From Deltaproteobacteria bacterium (GTDB lineage: Bacteria; Myxococcota_A; UBA796; GCA-2862545): 64,000 bases of DNA. The position numbers and the translations under genes were made by a program. The notes under the pieces are model-generated. The model saw only the letters and a list, made by a program, of their open reading frames with translations. It made no database searches and was not told the origin of the DNA. The stretch lies in the NCBI GenBank assembly GCA_006226595.1, contig SBGP01000010.1, positions 79,667-143,666 of the forward strand, in the 5' to 3' direction. This document shows, piece by piece, positions 8,578 through 20,878 of this stretch; the stretch's first letter is position 1; each line of letters starts with the position of its first letter.

Positions 8578-11241
8578 TCAGGCGTCGGCGTCCGGCGGCG
8601 CGACGATCTCGACGGTGCCGGTGCCGCCATCGATGCGGAGCCAGTCGCCGTCGGCGATGCGCGTGGTCGCGCCCTTCACCCCGACCACGGTGGGAATGCC
8701 CAGCTCGCGGCCGATGATCGCGGTGTGCGACAGCAGGCTGCCCTTCTCGACGACCAGGCCCGACGCACGGAGCATGAGGAACACCCAGCCCGGATCGGTC
8801 ATCTCGGCGACGAGGATCTGGCCGCTGCAGTCACCCGCGTTCTTCGGGTCGCGGATCACGCGCGCCTGCGCCGTGATCACGCCGGTGGAGCAGCCCGTGC
8901 CGCCGAGCTCGCCCTCGGCGACAGCCGGAGGACGCCGACGCGGGACCACGTTCTTGCCGACGGCCCCCTTGAGTCGCACACGCTCGGGCGGGTGCTTGTC
9001 GCTGTAGCTCGCGTGGAGCGCGCGGCGACGCTCGACCAGGCCCTGCACGTCCGCATCGAGACCCGTCCCGCCGATGTAGTTCAGGACCTCCTCCACGCCG
9101 AGGTAGAACACGTCGTCCACGTGGGCGAGCACGCCGCTGTCGACGAGCTCGCGGCCCATGCCGCGGAACAGCGTGCGCACGCGCCCGAAGCCGCGGGCGC
9201 GCTCCAGACGCGACGCTTCCCGGTAGCGAACGTGGCGGCGGGCAAAGGCCATGGCGACGCGGATCTGCACCTTCGCGAAGCCGCGGCCCTCGAGCCCACG
9301 GTCGAACTCGGCCTGCGCCTCGGCGACGATGGCCTGCTCCCGGGAGAGCGTGTCCTCCACGGTCATGCCGGCGTCCGCGTACGACAGCACGAGCTCGACG
9401 AGCCGACCGGGCTCGTCGCGGAAGCTCGCGGACTCGAGCTTGAGCTCCTCCATGCACCGGTCGCCGAAGGCGTCGAGGTAGTCGTCGAGCGCTCGCAGGA
9501 AGCCGCGACCGCCGCGGACCCGGTCGATGGCCTCGCGGTCGAAGTCGCCGGCGAGCACCTCGCGCAGGGCCTGGTTGTCGCGCACCCGCTCGGAGAGCTC
9601 GAGGATGCGGCGCACGGGCTGCACGCTCTCGAGCTCCGAGTCGCCGGCGAACAGGCGTCCGAACAGCTCGTCCGAGAGCCCGTGCTTGCGCAGCAGACCG
9701 CGGGCGATGGCCGACCACACGAAGCAATAGCCGTCGTTGAGCAGCGTGATGTCCCAGCCCCGGGTGCCGAGCGCCGTCCAGCGGCGGTACGCACGGGCGA
9801 GCCCCACCGCATCGAGGGCGTCGACGTCGAGCTCGGCGAACTCGCGGTGCAGACGTCGCACGTGGCGGAGCGCCGCCGCCATCACCACGTCCATGGCCAC
9901 GAAGTAGAACAGCACCCAGCTGTACACCCAGAGCATGCGAGGCAGCTCGGTGAGCCCCGCGAGCCTGGACTCGGACTTCGGCGAGGGCTCGATGCCGAGC
10001 ATCTCCTCCCACACCGCGAGGTACGCGCCGGTCCCCGGGACGAGCGCGAACATGCGATGCCAGTTGCCGAGGTTGTAGTAGACCCGCCCGTCGAGGTACC
10101 CGAGCAGGTTCTTGAACACGTGGTCGGATTCGGCGATGCGCCACGAGGATGCGCCCGCGCGGAGCAGCACGTCCCGGAACAGGGTCTCGTAGCCCTGGCG
10201 GATGTAGCTGACCGTGAGCGGCAGGGTGTGGCCCGGGTAGGACTCGACGACATTCGAGTTGTCGAACACGGACAGCTCGCCGGCGGGAATCGTCGTAATC
10301 GGCCGCGACTGGGTCACGAACAGCGCGCCAGACGCGTCGAGCGCCCACTCCACGTCGACGAAGCGACCGGTGCGCGCCTCGATGGTCAGGGCATGGGCGA
10401 GCAGCGACGTACGCTGAGCCTCGGAGAGCACCTCGACGACGCACAGATCCGCGGGGACGGCCTCGGTCACCGTGCCGCCATCCGTTCCGCGCACGATGCG
10501 ACGGGTCTTCTCGGCCACGTCGACCTGCCAGGTCTCGGCGAGGCGGTCGTAGACGTAGCTGTCGACCTCGACCTGATCGGTGACGACGCCCTCGCCGAGG
10601 CCGTAGCCAGCGACGATCACGACCTCGTCGATGCTGCCGGCCGGGTTGGCGGTGAACAGCACGCCAGAGCGCTCGGAGGCGACCATGGCCTGCACGACCA
10701 CGCCGAGTCGCTGCTCGCGGGGGTCGATGCCGCGAGCGTGCATGTAGGTGAGCACCCGCGCGCCGAAGGCCGAGGCCCAGCACGCGCGCACGCGGTCGAT
10801 GACCTGCGCCGGGCCCACGTGCAGGTAGGACTCGAGCTGTCCGGCGAAGGAGTCGCGCGCCGAGTCCTCGGCCGCCGCGGAAGAGCGCACCGCGAGATCG
10901 GCCGCACCCAGGCCTGCCACCGCCTTGTCGACCTTGGCGGCGAAGCCCTCGGGCAGCGGCGCCTCGGCGAACAGCGTCGCGATCGCGGCGGCCGCAGCGT
11001 CGATCGAGGCCGCATCACTCGGCTCGATCGCCGCGAGCGCGGCGTCGAGATCCGCGGCGACGGCCCGGCGAACCTCGGCGAACACGGCGGTACCGACCAC
11101 GAACCACGCGGGGACCGGCACACCCTGGGCCGAGAGGGCATGCAGGCTCGCGCCCTTTCCGCCCATTGCGGAGCGCTCGGAGTCGGGGGATGCCGGGAAG
11201 TGGAGCTCGGTGTGCACGCGTCCGCCGTGGGTGGAGTTCAT
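8578..11241 (-). CDS. PEP synthase/Rph-like dikinase with unknown acceptor
   Basis: An 887-residue enzyme with three parts. The N-terminal ATP-grasp domain (about 1-330) has G-G-K-G-A-S-L, R-S-S-A-A-A-E-D and F-T-A-N-P motifs. A central all-helical domain (about 330-780) shows no familiar motif. The C-terminal PEP-utilising mobile domain has G-S-L-L-S-H-T-A-I, with the phospho-carrier His839. The order ATP-grasp, middle, His domain is that of PEP synthase-like and rifampin-phosphotransferase-like dikinases, which split ATP to AMP and pass one phosphate through the His to an acceptor bound by the middle domain. The middle domain is not a pyruvate barrel, so the acceptor is probably not pyruvate. 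Pairing with UbiA suggests an isoprenoid or phenolic substrate; this is inference. Confidence 0.85.
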   Translation of the reverse strand: MNSTHGGRVHTELHFPASPDSERSAMGGKGASLHALSAQGVPVPAWFVVGTAVFAEVRRAVAADLDAALAAIEPSDAASIDAAAAAIATLFAEAPLPEGFAAKVDKAVAGLGAADLAVRSSAAAEDSARDSFAGQLESYLHVGPAQVIDRVRACWASAFGARVLTYMHARGIDPREQRLGVVVQAMVASERSGVLFTANPAGSIDEVVIVAGYGLGEGVVTDQVEVDSYVYDRLAETWQVDVAEKTRRIVRGTDGGTVTEAVPADLCVVEVLSEAQRTSLLAHALTIEARTGRFVDVEWALDASGALFVTQSRPITTIPAGELSVFDNSNVVESYPGHTLPLTVSYIRQGYETLFRDVLLRAGASSWRIAESDHVFKNLLGYLDGRVYYNLGNWHRMFALVPGTGAYLAVWEEMLGIEPSPKSESRLAGLTELPRMLWVYSWVLFYFVAMDVVMAAALRHVRRLHREFAELDVDALDAVGLARAYRRWTALGTRGWDITLLNDGYCFVWSAIARGLLRKHGLSDELFGRLFAGDSELESVQPVRRILELSERVRDNQALREVLAGDFDREAIDRVRGGRGFLRALDDYLDAFGDRCMEELKLESASFRDEPGRLVELVLSYADAGMTVEDTLSREQAIVAEAQAEFDRGLEGRGFAKVQIRVAMAFARRHVRYREASRLERARGFGRVRTLFRGMGRELVDSGVLAHVDDVFYLGVEEVLNYIGGTGLDADVQGLVERRRALHASYSDKHPPERVRLKGAVGKNVVPRRRPPAVAEGELGGTGCSTGVITAQARVIRDPKNAGDCSGQILVAEMTDPGWVFLMLRASGLVVEKGSLLSHTAIIGRELGIPTVVGVKGATTRIADGDWLRIDGGTGTVEIVAPPDADA

Positions 11242-11317
11242 CCTCGCGGGGCCGAGGTAGCCAACCCGGCCGCGTCCGTCATCCTCCGCGACGAACGCGA
11301 CTTCCCGAAGAGGTCAG

Positions 11318-11335
11318 CGAACCCGGACGGGTTCG
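11318..11335. other. Perfect inverted repeat downstream of the P-domain protein
   Basis: CGAACCC-GGAC-GGGTTCG forms a 7-bp stem with a 4-base loop in the 143-bp gap after the secreted-protein gene. There is no T-run after the stem on either strand, so it is a weak terminator at best and may serve as an mRNA 3-prime stabiliser. Confidence 0.4.
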
Positions 11336-11384
11336 TTGTCCACGCCCGTCCCGCCACCGGCTCGGCGGCGGGATCGGAGCGCTC

Positions 11385-12908
11385 TCAGTCCCAGTTGGAG
11401 GCGATGTACAGATCCCAGCCACGCAGGGTACCGGTCTCGCCGGTGACCACGTCCTCGATGGTGACGAAGTACTCCCCGTTTACTTCGTCGTCGCTCGGGA
11501 ACGCGCGGACCACGATCTCGTTGGCCGGGTTGGCCTCGCGGTCCCACACGACCTCGCTGTAGCCGTTGAAGTTGCTGATGGTCACGACCAGGTCGCTCTT
11601 GCGCGGGTGATCGACGTCGAGGGTGAGCACGACGTCGAGGGGCACGCTCGCGAGGCCCTGCACGTCGACCGTGGTCACGAGCGGGTTGCCCTCGCCGATC
11701 GCCGCGGGACCGGCGTAGCTGAAGGTGCCGTACTGGCTGTCGTCGATGCACCACATGCCCGACTCGAGCGCGTACTCGCCGAGGCACACGAGGCCCGACG
11801 CGCAGTCGGCGGTGGTGTCGCAGGACTCGTTCACGCCCGCGCCACCGGTCTCGGTCACCCACTCGCAGGTAAACGTGTCGGAGCAGCCCCACGCGCCCAC
11901 GGTCATGATGTGCGGCAGGCCGTCACAGTCGGTGGCCGCGGTCTCGTCCGAGCCGCACCAGTCCTGCGTGTGGCAGGTACCCGCGGCATCCGCGACGCCA
12001 CCGAGCCACTCCTTGCACGCGAGGCCCTCGTCGCAGGTCAGCGCGCCGATGCCGCCGCAGGTGTCGCCCACGCCCACGCCCCAGGCGTAGGTGACCTCGG
12101 CGTTGCCCGACTGATAGCCGAAGGCCTTCATCGTGAGGTCGGCCGGGATCTGGCCGGCAATCTCGATGGACTCGCGACCCCAGTTACCGCCGATGCCGTT
12201 GTAGCCGGAGTAGGTGATGGTCATGCCGCGGTAGCTGACGGACTCCTGGCCCGCGCCGGAGAGCAGGCCGTCGGGCCATGCGACGATAGCGGTCTCACCG
12301 TCCCACAGCTGGACGTCGACGTCCTTGCTGCCCGCGTCGAGCTCGATGGCCACGTTGGACTTGCCCGCCGGGATGTCGCCAACGAGGACGGTGTCCTGGT
12401 AGGCAATCGCCTGGGAGAACGCGCCGTTGCCGGTCTCGTTGCAGGTGTTCACCGGGTTGAAGCGGTAGGTCACGAGCGCATCGCCAGCGGCGTAGCCGTA
12501 GGCGCGCATCTCGACCTCGCGGGTCGCTTCGCCGTTGATGCGGATGTACTCGTGGCCGTAGGTGCCCGCGGTCTGGCCGCCGTTGTAGCCGCTGTAGCAG
12601 AAGGACAGGCCCTGGTAGCTGCCGCACTCCTCGCTGGCCCCGGAGAGGATGCCGTTCGGCCACGCGATGAGCTCGGTGCCGGTGGCGACGTCGATGAGCT
12701 GGATGTCGACGTCGACATCGGACTCGAGGCGAACCTCGATGTCCTGCTTGCCGGTGGGGATGACGCCGACCGAGGTCACCTGCCCCTGGTCGATGAACTG
12801 GGAGAACTCACCGGAGCCGGCGTCACAGTCGGCGCCCCAGTCGAAGCCGGCAACGGCGGAGGTGGAAAGGCAAAGGACGGCGCACGCCGCGACGGTGCGG
12901 AAGCTCAT
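11385..12908 (-). CDS. Secreted protein: two beta-repeats, Cys-rich linker, P-domain
   Basis: A 507-residue exported protein with signal peptide MSFRTVAACAVLCLSTSAVA. Residues about 25-155 and 155-285 are two related modules. Each has a G-x-F-S-Q start, a V-D-V-(D/Q) strand, A-W-P-(N/D)-G-(I/L)-L-S-G-A and a Y-S-G-Y-N-G motif. A Cys-rich stretch follows (about 290-390, roughly ten Cys), then a C-terminal proprotein-convertase-type P-domain (about 395-507) with D-V-D-H-(P)-R-(K)-S-D-L-V-V and T-L-R-G-W-D-L-Y-I. P-domains are calcium-stabilised modules on secreted proteins and proteases, but no protease catalytic domain is present. It is probably an extracellular adhesion or binding protein. 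It has its own candidate promoter upstream. Confidence 0.8.
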   Translation of the reverse strand: MSFRTVAACAVLCLSTSAVAGFDWGADCDAGSGEFSQFIDQGQVTSVGVIPTGKQDIEVRLESDVDVDIQLIDVATGTELIAWPNGILSGASEECGSYQGLSFCYSGYNGGQTAGTYGHEYIRINGEATREVEMRAYGYAAGDALVTYRFNPVNTCNETGNGAFSQAIAYQDTVLVGDIPAGKSNVAIELDAGSKDVDVQLWDGETAIVAWPDGLLSGAGQESVSYRGMTITYSGYNGIGGNWGRESIEIAGQIPADLTMKAFGYQSGNAEVTYAWGVGVGDTCGGIGALTCDEGLACKEWLGGVADAAGTCHTQDWCGSDETAATDCDGLPHIMTVGAWGCSDTFTCEWVTETGGAGVNESCDTTADCASGLVCLGEYALESGMWCIDDSQYGTFSYAGPAAIGEGNPLVTTVDVQGLASVPLDVVLTLDVDHPRKSDLVVTISNFNGYSEVVWDREANPANEIVVRAFPSDDEVNGEYFVTIEDVVTGETGTLRGWDLYIASNWD

Positions 12909-12987
12909 GATTCATTCCTGGTGCTGGACCGTTCCTGGGGTCGACGCCTGCGAGCGGACCCCGATGGGACCGGTGGGAAACCCGCGC

Positions 12988-13016
12988 CGTCTATGGGCGA
13001 CGGCGGACCGGGTCAA
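12988..13016 (-). promoter_or_regulatory. Candidate sigma-70 promoter for the P-domain protein
   Basis: On the minus strand, TTGACC (13016-13011) and TAGACG (12993-12988) are separated by 17 bp, about 80 bases before the start codon at 12908. The -35 box is strong and the -10 box partial. The nearby run of A/T at 13027-13035 is a rare AT-rich patch in this genome. Confidence 0.5.
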
Positions 13017-13044
13017 CACCTGGGTGAAATTTTTTCGCCGCAGC

Positions 13045-13644
13045 CTACTCGGCGGCGACGATCAGGTTGTCGAAGTACACCGATGGGCGCAAGCCCGCGA
13101 AGTCCTCGAGGATCACGAGCGAGATCTGCACGCTGTCGCCAAGCTCCTCGGGATCCAGCGAGGCAGTGAGCGTGAACCACTCGTCGTCCGCTGGCTCGTA
13201 GGGATCGGTGCCGCCGTCGACGAACACTCCGCTCGCGCCGTCGAGATCGACGTGCACCGTCTGGTCGGCGAGCTCGCCGACGAGTCGGATCTCCATGCGC
13301 TGCATCGCGTTGAACGGCCGGGTCGCGTAGGCCACGTCCACCGAGAACACCGCCGGCGCCTCGAGATCGATGGGCTGGAGGCCGAGCGCAGCGAGGCCCG
13401 CCTCGGAGAAGCTGTCCGGGTCGGACTCGGTGAGATGCGCACACGTCTCGCCCTCGCCGAAGGCGCTGAACGAGGCCTGCTCCCACACGCCGCCATCGGT
13501 GGTGTGGTCGGTGAGGTCGACGCCCGCCGGAGGGAACATGCCCTCGAAGTCGACGCGCGAGGTCGGCTGCTCGGTGAGCGGCGTCTCCTCCTCCCCGGCG
13601 CAAGCGGTGAGAAGGAGGGTCGCAAGGATGATGTGGCGTGCCAT
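13045..13644 (-). CDS. Secreted lipoprotein, possible carbohydrate-binding-like fold
   Basis: A 199-residue lipoprotein with signal MARHIILATLLLTAC (lipobox L-T-A-C). The ATG at 13644 has GGAG seven bases upstream; a longer in-frame opening at 13677 lacks this. The mature part starts with a T/E-rich linker and then a single beta-sandwich-like domain of about 170 residues. It ends S-V-Y-F-D-N-L-I-V, a pattern common in jelly-roll domains of extracellular proteins. No catalytic motif is evident. It is cell-surface or periplasmic; function unknown. Confidence 0.72.
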   Translation of the reverse strand: MARHIILATLLLTACAGEEETPLTEQPTSRVDFEGMFPPAGVDLTDHTTDGGVWEQASFSAFGEGETCAHLTESDPDSFSEAGLAALGLQPIDLEAPAVFSVDVAYATRPFNAMQRMEIRLVGELADQTVHVDLDGASGVFVDGGTDPYEPADDEWFTLTASLDPEELGDSVQISLVILEDFAGLRPSVYFDNLIVAAE

Positions 13645-13936
13645 GGGTGACTCCGCCGTGCCCGCTATCAGCTTCACTCGACCGCGGCATACCGTCTATC
13701 GATACATGCTCGGCAACATTGCATCGGAACCCAACACAATCGAGCTAGCCACTACTCAGAGAGAAGAGGCGCACACTCGCGCAGACCGGGCGTCGACACG
13801 CGACCTGTTCGCATTCCGCACCTGGAGGTTCGGAATTGCCATAGAGCAAGTCAGGTAGCGGGATAGCGGTCGTTCGCGCTTCCTGCGACCTTGGAGGTGG
13901 GTCGAGGCCAAGTCGTGGTCGACCCTCGGAGGAACC

Positions 13937-15577
13937 ATGACCCTGCTCGCCCTTCTCACCGCCCTCACACCCACCGCCAGCGCCTGTGGTGGCTTCTTCT
14001 GCGACGTGCAGCAGCCGATCTACCAGGCCGGCGAAGAGATCGTCTTTGCCGTCGACGACGAGGCCTGCGAGGTCACCGCGCACATCGGCATCCAGTACGA
14101 GGGGGCGGCCGAGGACTTCGCATGGATCGTGCCCGTCTCGGGCAACCCCGACCTGTTCACCTCGCACTCCGCCATCTTCGGGGCATTGCGCACGCCCACC
14201 GACCCGACCTACAGCCTGCGCCGCGAGGAGCGCGGCATCTGCGCATCGGAGGCTCGCCTGTTCGAGGCCGCCACCGATGACGCCGAGATGGACAGCGGTG
14301 AGTTCGCGGACACCGCCTTCCCGTCCGACGGCGGCGACGGCGTCAACGTCATCGGACAGGAGCGGGTCGGCCCCTACGAGACGGTGACCCTGCAAGCACT
14401 CAACGCCACCGTGCTCATCAGCTGGCTGCAGGACAATGGTTACGACCTGCCCGATGCCCTCGAGGACACGCTCCAGCCCTACGTGAACGACAACCAGTTC
14501 TTCGTCGCCCTGAAGCTCGCAGCCGGCCAGGACGCCGGTGACCTCATGCCTCTCGGCATGCGCTACGCCGGATGCGGCGCGAGCGTGCCCATCCAGCTCA
14601 CCTCCGTGGCCGCGGTAGCCGACATGCCCGTCGACGTGTACATCGCCGCCGACGCCCGCGCGGTGCCCGACAACTACCTGCACGTGACCCTGAACGACGC
14701 GGCCATCGACTGGTTCTCCGGCGGCAGCAACATCGGTCAGGTCATCGCCACCGCCGCCGATGAGGCCGGGGGCAACGCCTTCCACACGATGTTCTCGGGC
14801 GCCATGCCCGCCACCCTGGTCTATCGGGGCAACTTCTCGCAGACCCAGCTCGCCGCGACCACCGACGCCTTCGCCTTCGTGGGCCGCCTGCGCTTCGACT
14901 ACGGCATCCCGATCACGCCGGAGCTCACCAGCATCCTCGAAGACGTGCTGCCGATGTCGAACGACGCCATCGCCAACGGCATCCCCGCCGCGCAGTACTA
15001 CCAGTGCATGGACTGCTGGGGCGGCAGCTACCCCTCCTTCGACGCGACGGCGGCCGCCGAGCGCATCGCCACCGAGCTCATCCCGGCTCTGGACGAGGCC
15101 CAGGCGCTGATCGACGACTATCCGCACCTCACTCGCCTCAGCACCACCCTCGACCCCGAGGAGATGACGACGGACCCGATGTTCGTCCTCAACCGGGACC
15201 TGCCCCAGAACATCGCGAGTGGCGGTATGGCGACCGAGGTCCTGCAGTGCGGGCTGCTCGAGCGACGCGACAAGGCCGAGCGGCTGCTGCAGCTCGCCGA
15301 CGGTCGCGAGGTGAAGCTGCCGAGCCGCGACTGGGTCTCCCGCCACGGCACCAGCGAGATGGAACTGATGGGTGAGCTCGAATCGCCTGCGGCCATCCTC
15401 ATCGAAGACTACGGCGCCGAGGGCATGGGTGAGATCGTGTTCGACTTCCGCGACGAAGCGCTGCGCGACGCACGTCGTACGCCGCGAGCCGGCTGTGGAT
15501 GCCAGTCCACGAGCGTGCCGTGGTCGCTCGGGTCTCTGCTGCTCCTCCTCCCCGCGCTGGCGCGCCGGCGGCGCTAG
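13937..15577 (+). CDS. DUF2330 protein with MYXO-CTERM-like sorting tag
   Basis: A 546-residue exported protein. The signal peptide is short and lacks basic residues (MTLLALLTALTPTASA). The mature N-terminus C-G-G-F-F-C is typical of DUF2330, as is the F-A-W-I-V-P-V-S motif. The C-terminal 30 residues form a tripartite tag: R-A-G-C-G-C, a hydrophobic helix with a leucine run, then R-R-R-R. This fits MYXO-CTERM, the surface-anchoring signal known from Myxococcota and thought to be processed by a myxosortase. The role of DUF2330 is unknown. The ATG at 13937 follows GGAGGAACC. The tag is the best taxonomic marker in the window. Confidence 0.87.
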   Translation: MTLLALLTALTPTASACGGFFCDVQQPIYQAGEEIVFAVDDEACEVTAHIGIQYEGAAEDFAWIVPVSGNPDLFTSHSAIFGALRTPTDPTYSLRREERGICASEARLFEAATDDAEMDSGEFADTAFPSDGGDGVNVIGQERVGPYETVTLQALNATVLISWLQDNGYDLPDALEDTLQPYVNDNQFFVALKLAAGQDAGDLMPLGMRYAGCGASVPIQLTSVAAVADMPVDVYIAADARAVPDNYLHVTLNDAAIDWFSGGSNIGQVIATAADEAGGNAFHTMFSGAMPATLVYRGNFSQTQLAATTDAFAFVGRLRFDYGIPITPELTSILEDVLPMSNDAIANGIPAAQYYQCMDCWGGSYPSFDATAAAERIATELIPALDEAQALIDDYPHLTRLSTTLDPEEMTTDPMFVLNRDLPQNIASGGMATEVLQCGLLERRDKAERLLQLADGREVKLPSRDWVSRHGTSEMELMGELESPAAILIEDYGAEGMGEIVFDFRDEALRDARRTPRAGCGCQSTSVPWSLGSLLLLLPALARRRR

Positions 15578-15588
15578 AGGCGAGCAAC

Positions 15589-15644
15589 GGCCAACGGCCC
15601 CCTGCGTCCGAGATCCCGTGGGCGGCCCGCCCCATGGCGGGCCT
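15589..15644. repeat. 56-bp direct repeat, copy 1
   Basis: This copy matches 15684-15739 at 54 of 56 positions; the copies are separated by 39 bp of unrelated sequence. It contains a hairpin (15624-15643, GGCCCGCC-CCAT-GGCGGGCC) but no T-run after it. It lies just after the DUF2330 stop codon. Confidence 0.85.
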
Positions 15645-15683
15645 GGCAGGCTACGCCCGCCTCGGGCTGCGGGTGGCCTGGGC

Positions 15684-15739
15684 GGCCAACGGCCGCCTGC
15701 GTCCGAGATCCCGTGGGCGGCCCGCCCGATGGCGGGCCT
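15684..15739. repeat. 56-bp direct repeat, copy 2
   Basis: Second copy of the 15589-15644 repeat, with two differences. One of them lies in the hairpin loop and leaves the stem intact. This copy is followed by TTTT, so only it looks like a complete intrinsic terminator. Confidence 0.85.
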
Positions 15740-15742
15740 TTT
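15719..15742 (+). terminator. Intrinsic terminator after the DUF2330 gene
   Basis: GGCCCGCC-CGAT-GGCGGGCC followed by TTTT: a perfect 8-bp GC stem with a 4-base loop and a short U-run. It ends the DUF2330 transcript and insulates the downstream activase gene. Confidence 0.75.
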
Positions 15743-15744
15743 AG

Positions 15745-15762
15745 TGACTGACATGTCAGTCA
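15745..15762. promoter_or_regulatory. Perfect 18-bp palindrome upstream of the activase
   Basis: TGACTGACATGTCAGTCA is a perfect palindrome ending 20 bases before the activase ATG. Its length and symmetry fit a TetR-type operator. A -10-like GATAAG (15769-15774) lies between it and the ATG, with GTGACT (15744-15749) as a possible -35, so a bound regulator would cover the promoter. That -10 would place the transcript start at about the ATG, and no Shine-Dalgarno is visible, so the mRNA may be leaderless. Confidence 0.6.
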
Positions 15763-15782
15763 GTCGCGGATAAGCTCCCGCC

Positions 15783-19247
<3,465 letters not shown>

Positions 19248-19252
19248 TCAGG

Positions 19253-19273
19253 CGGTCGCGAGGCTGGCGACCG
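19253..19273. terminator. Hairpin between activase and START-like gene
   Basis: CGGTCGC-GAGGCTG-GCGACCG is a perfect 7-bp stem six bases after the activase stop and between convergent genes. It has no T-run, so termination strength is doubtful. Confidence 0.4.
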
Positions 19274-19324
19274 GCGTCTCCTGCTCGGTCGCGTCGCGGA
19301 GCAGGTAGGACGTGGCTCCGGCGG

Positions 19325-20878
19325 CTAGTCGTCCCCCACCACCGCCGGCTCGTCACAGCCGAGCACGACCTCGGTGAGCGTCACCGCGTCGTCCCCGCGA
19401 CCGTCGGCGCCACCGCCGTGCCAGTACACGCTCCCGTCGAACGACACCGGCTCGGTGCAGCCCTCGTCGAGCTGCAGCAGCACCACTTCGGCACTGAGCT
19501 CGACCTCGCCGTGCTTGCTGAACTGCGCGACCGTCAGCGGCGCGATCTCGACGGGTCCCCACTGCTGGTAGAGCAGGTGCGCCTTGGCGGCGAGGCGCCC
19601 GGCCTCGGGGTCGTAGTCCCCGGGATGCAGCGCCAGCGCGAGCCCACGGGTGTGCAAGGGCGCGCTTAGCTGCACGCCCACACGCGATAAGCCCGCCGTC
19701 GCGAGCGGCGGCCCCTCGATGCCCACCAGCTCGACATCGAGCATGTGGTCGCGGAACTTCACCATGTCGAGCAGGGTCTCTGCCTCCCACGCGTAGGCAT
19801 GGGCCGGCAGCACGTGGTCCGTCACGTGGAGTCCCGGGGCGGTCACCCAGGCCCACCGCACCTCGACGACGTACTCGGTGAACCGATCGCGGCGACACTC
19901 GGCGGTGCGACACGCCATCTGGAGCTCGCCCGAGACGCAGAGGACCTCGACGCCCTCGACCTCTTCGTGCTCGACCTGGAACGCCATGCCCCAAAGCGAG
20001 TGGGCCGACCGCAGCGCCTTGATGTCGAAGCCCTCGAGCACCGCGGCTCCAGAGCCCGGCATGGGGATGCACTCGGCGTCCTGCAGCTGCTCGCCCTCGC
20101 GCCCGGTGAACCACAGCGTGCTCATGCCGTACTGCACGTCGAGTCCCGGCGCCGAGACCCACTCCCCGAGGTCCCGTACGCGGGCCTGGTCCGCACCGGA
20201 GCCCGACGCGGCGGCGTGGGCGATCTCGGCGGAGCAGCCCGCCTCTTCGGTGCATGCCGGCGGCGTCACCCAGCTCCCGAGGCGGTTGATCCGGTGGTTG
20301 TACGTCCACTCCTGCTCGAAGCCCTGCCACAGAAGCAGCTTGTCGCTCGCCGCGCGCTCGGTGGCCGGCCGAACGAGGTCCGGCGGGTGCTCCTCGGCGG
20401 CGGACTTGAGCTGCGCGAGGACGGCGTCGACCGAGCGCTGCACGCTGACTTCGCCCGCGGTGATGTTCTGGATCCTCGGTGCCCAGGTGAGCCTCGTGCC
20501 TCCGTCCACCGCCTCCCACGAGAGGTAGGTCGTCTGCCGCCACCGGGTCCACGAGTCCACACCGAAGCCGGCGGGCACGAAGCGCACGAGCTCGAAGGAC
20601 AGGTGCCGCTCGTCGACCTCGACCACCGTGATCTTGCCGGCACCCTGCCCGGCGCCGTACCACCGCAAGCTCTGGCCGCGTTGGCCGGAGGTCCCGCGGA
20701 TGGCGACCTGGGCGAGCTTGTCGTCCGAGCCGATGTTCGCCCACTCCGCCCAGCTCTCGAGGTCCGTGATCAGCTCGGCGACCACCTCTGGAGAGGCGTC
20801 GATGTGAATGCTTCGCTCGATCGGCTCCCGCGCCATGGCGCCTTGCCACAGCAGGATCGCTCCCAGCCACGCGCTCAC
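19325..20878 (-). CDS. Exported SRPBCC/START-like domain protein
   Basis: A 517-residue protein starting at GTG 20878 with GGAGG five bases upstream. The signal segment MSAWLGAILLWQGAMA is short and lacks basic residues. Residues about 17-160 look like a polyketide-cyclase/START (SRPBCC) domain: I-H-I-D-A-S-P-E-V-V-A-E-L-I-x-D-L-x-x-W-x-x-W opens the fold. The larger C-terminal part (about 180-517) has several Cys pairs and no recognised domain. SRPBCC folds bind hydrophobic ligands in a cavity. An exported version next to a beta-barrel gene suggests lipid or polyketide handling at the envelope, by inference only. Confidence 0.7.
   Translation of the reverse strand: MSAWLGAILLWQGAMAREPIERSIHIDASPEVVAELITDLESWAEWANIGSDDKLAQVAIRGTSGQRGQSLRWYGAGQGAGKITVVEVDERHLSFELVRFVPAGFGVDSWTRWRQTTYLSWEAVDGGTRLTWAPRIQNITAGEVSVQRSVDAVLAQLKSAAEEHPPDLVRPATERAASDKLLLWQGFEQEWTYNHRINRLGSWVTPPACTEEAGCSAEIAHAAASGSGADQARVRDLGEWVSAPGLDVQYGMSTLWFTGREGEQLQDAECIPMPGSGAAVLEGFDIKALRSAHSLWGMAFQVEHEEVEGVEVLCVSGELQMACRTAECRRDRFTEYVVEVRWAWVTAPGLHVTDHVLPAHAYAWEAETLLDMVKFRDHMLDVELVGIEGPPLATAGLSRVGVQLSAPLHTRGLALALHPGDYDPEAGRLAAKAHLLYQQWGPVEIAPLTVAQFSKHGEVELSAEVVLLQLDEGCTEPVSFDGSVYWHGGGADGRGDDAVTLTEVVLGCDEPAVVGDD

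Noticed and set aside
11318..11335. Inverted repeat as an intrinsic terminator
   Set aside because: No T-run on either strand; listed only as an inverted repeat.
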